Source: an uncultured Prochlorococcus sp.
Lineage (GTDB): Bacteria; Cyanobacteriota; Cyanobacteriia; PCC-6307; Cyanobiaceae
Direction of reading: 5' to 3'
Assembly (NCBI GenBank): GCA_902572675.1
Contig: CACGGY010000022.1
Coordinates: 1 to 13,726, forward strand
DNA: 13,726 nt
Shown here in pieces: positions 13,050 through 13,726 of this stretch. The notes beneath the pieces are model-generated. The model did not search any database. It was not told the DNA's origin and saw nothing but the letters and a program-made list of their open reading frames with translations. Position 1 is the first letter of the stretch. Each line of letters opens with the position of its first letter. A program made the translations under genes and the position numbers.

Positions 13050-13726
13050 ATGGGCAAACAAGTTGCATATTTAGGTCCCAAAGGGACATACGCAGAAAAA
13101 GCAGCTCATATATTATCAAAGCTTGTCAATTTTCAGTCACCTATATTTGTACCATGTAATGGGTTACATTCGGTTATTAGATCAATAGCCTACAACAATT
13201 GTGATGCTGCGGTAGTTCCTATTGAAAATTCTGTAGAAGGAGCAGTTACTGCAACTCTAGATGCTCTTTGGAAATTTCCTAATTTATTCATTAATAAAGC
13301 GATTGTTTTACCCATAAATCATGCATTGATTAGTGATGGAGAAATTCCAATCATCTCAGAAGTATTATCTCATCCGCAAGCATTAGCTCAATGTTCAGAA
13401 TGGTTATCTGAAAATCTACCAAATGCGATCCCTCTCCCAACAAATTCAACATCAGAAGCAGTTCATATGGTTAAGGGGAGTAAATTTAGAGCAGCTATTG
13501 GTTCAAAATCATTAATTAAAATTGAAGGACTTAAAGAACTTGCCTTTCCCATTAATGATGTCCCAGGTAATTGCACTAGATTTGTCTTATTGAGCAAAGA
13601 GCCAAATTCTTGTTCAGCAAATCTTGCCAGTTTTGCTTTCTCATTAATCTCAAATAAACCTGGGGCTTTACTTAAAGCTTTAAATTATATTGCAGATTTA
13701 GGATTTAATATGAGTAAAATAGAGTC
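13050..13726 (+). CDS. pheA: Prephenate dehydratase, N-terminal part (cut by window end)
   Basis: It converts prephenate to phenylpyruvate, the committed step of phenylalanine synthesis. The reading frame starts at the ATG at 13050 (MGKQVAYLGPKGTYAEKAA, the canonical opening) and stays open for 225 codons to the edge. The catalytic domain shows VVPIENSVEGAVTATLD, VLSHPQALAQC, NSTSEAV and the catalytic NCTRF with T176. An ACT regulatory domain starts at about residue 190 (ASFAFSLISNKPGALLKAL). The window ends inside the expected ESRP allosteric phenylalanine-binding motif, with E225 the last complete codon and the next codon beginning TC. This is a monofunctional form without a fused chorismate mutase at the N-terminus; the C-terminal end is not visible. 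Feedback inhibition by phenylalanine is expected from the ACT domain. Confidence 0.96.
   Translation, partial: MGKQVAYLGPKGTYAEKAAHILSKLVNFQSPIFVPCNGLHSVIRSIAYNNCDAAVVPIENSVEGAVTATLDALWKFPNLFINKAIVLPINHALISDGEIPIISEVLSHPQALAQCSEWLSENLPNAIPLPTNSTSEAVHMVKGSKFRAAIGSKSLIKIEGLKELAFPINDVPGNCTRFVLLSKEPNSCSANLASFAFSLISNKPGALLKALNYIADLGFNMSKIE

Noticed and set aside
1..13726. CRISPR array, insertion sequence, toxin-antitoxin or defence system
   Set aside because: No spaced direct repeats, terminal inverted repeats, transposase or recognisable defence proteins appear on either strand.

Overview
The window looks like chromosomal DNA from a high-light, low-G+C marine picocyanobacterium of the Prochlorococcus type. 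The evidence is the strong A+T bias (roughly one third G+C by eye), very compact genes with short gaps, the order ylxR-infB and rne-rnhB, an LL-diaminopimelate aminotransferase (dapL) next to clpS, and cyanobacterial/plastid families (DUF3493, DUF1997, an RNase E ending in the cyanobacterial Arg-rich PNPase-docking peptide). The species call is inference from recalled gene content; no search was run.

Layout. 1-3395 (+): the last codons of a ylxR-like gene, then infB, which encodes a long translation initiation factor IF-2 with an Asn/Lys/Pro-rich linker holding a hexapeptide array. 3413-3649 (-): a small two-helix membrane protein of the DUF3493 (LPA1/REP27-like) family. 3705-3776 (+): tRNA-Thr(CGU). 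3799-8216 (+): an ArnT/PMT-like GT-C glycosyltransferase, a DPM1-like GT2 glycosyltransferase with an unusual N-terminal extension, and a radical SAM protein with a degenerate cobalamin-binding-like N-terminus. 8232-9809 (-): dapL followed by clpS, probably one transcript. 9810-10101: a divergent regulatory gap with a good TATAAT box and a roughly 210-nt hairpin-rich leader before rne. 10102-12493 (+): rne overlapping rnhB, which appears to start at TTG. 12479-12997 (-): a DUF1997 protein whose 3' end overlaps rnhB. 13050-13726 (+): the first 225 codons of prephenate dehydratase (pheA), cut by the window edge.

How the genes fit together. Most of the window is core information processing (translation initiation, tRNA, RNA decay, RNA/DNA hybrid removal) and amino-acid synthesis (lysine/peptidoglycan via dapL, phenylalanine via pheA), with a ClpS proteolysis adaptor. 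The least standard part is the block after the tRNA: a GT2 enzyme of the polyprenyl-phosphate-sugar synthase type beside a GT-C enzyme that would use such a lipid-linked donor, a plausible two-step surface-glycan module. I found no transposase, integrase, CRISPR array, toxin-antitoxin pair or clear defence system. The most interesting signals are the structured rne leader, the rne/rnhB overlap built on the PNPase-docking peptide, the GT pair and the degenerate radical SAM protein.
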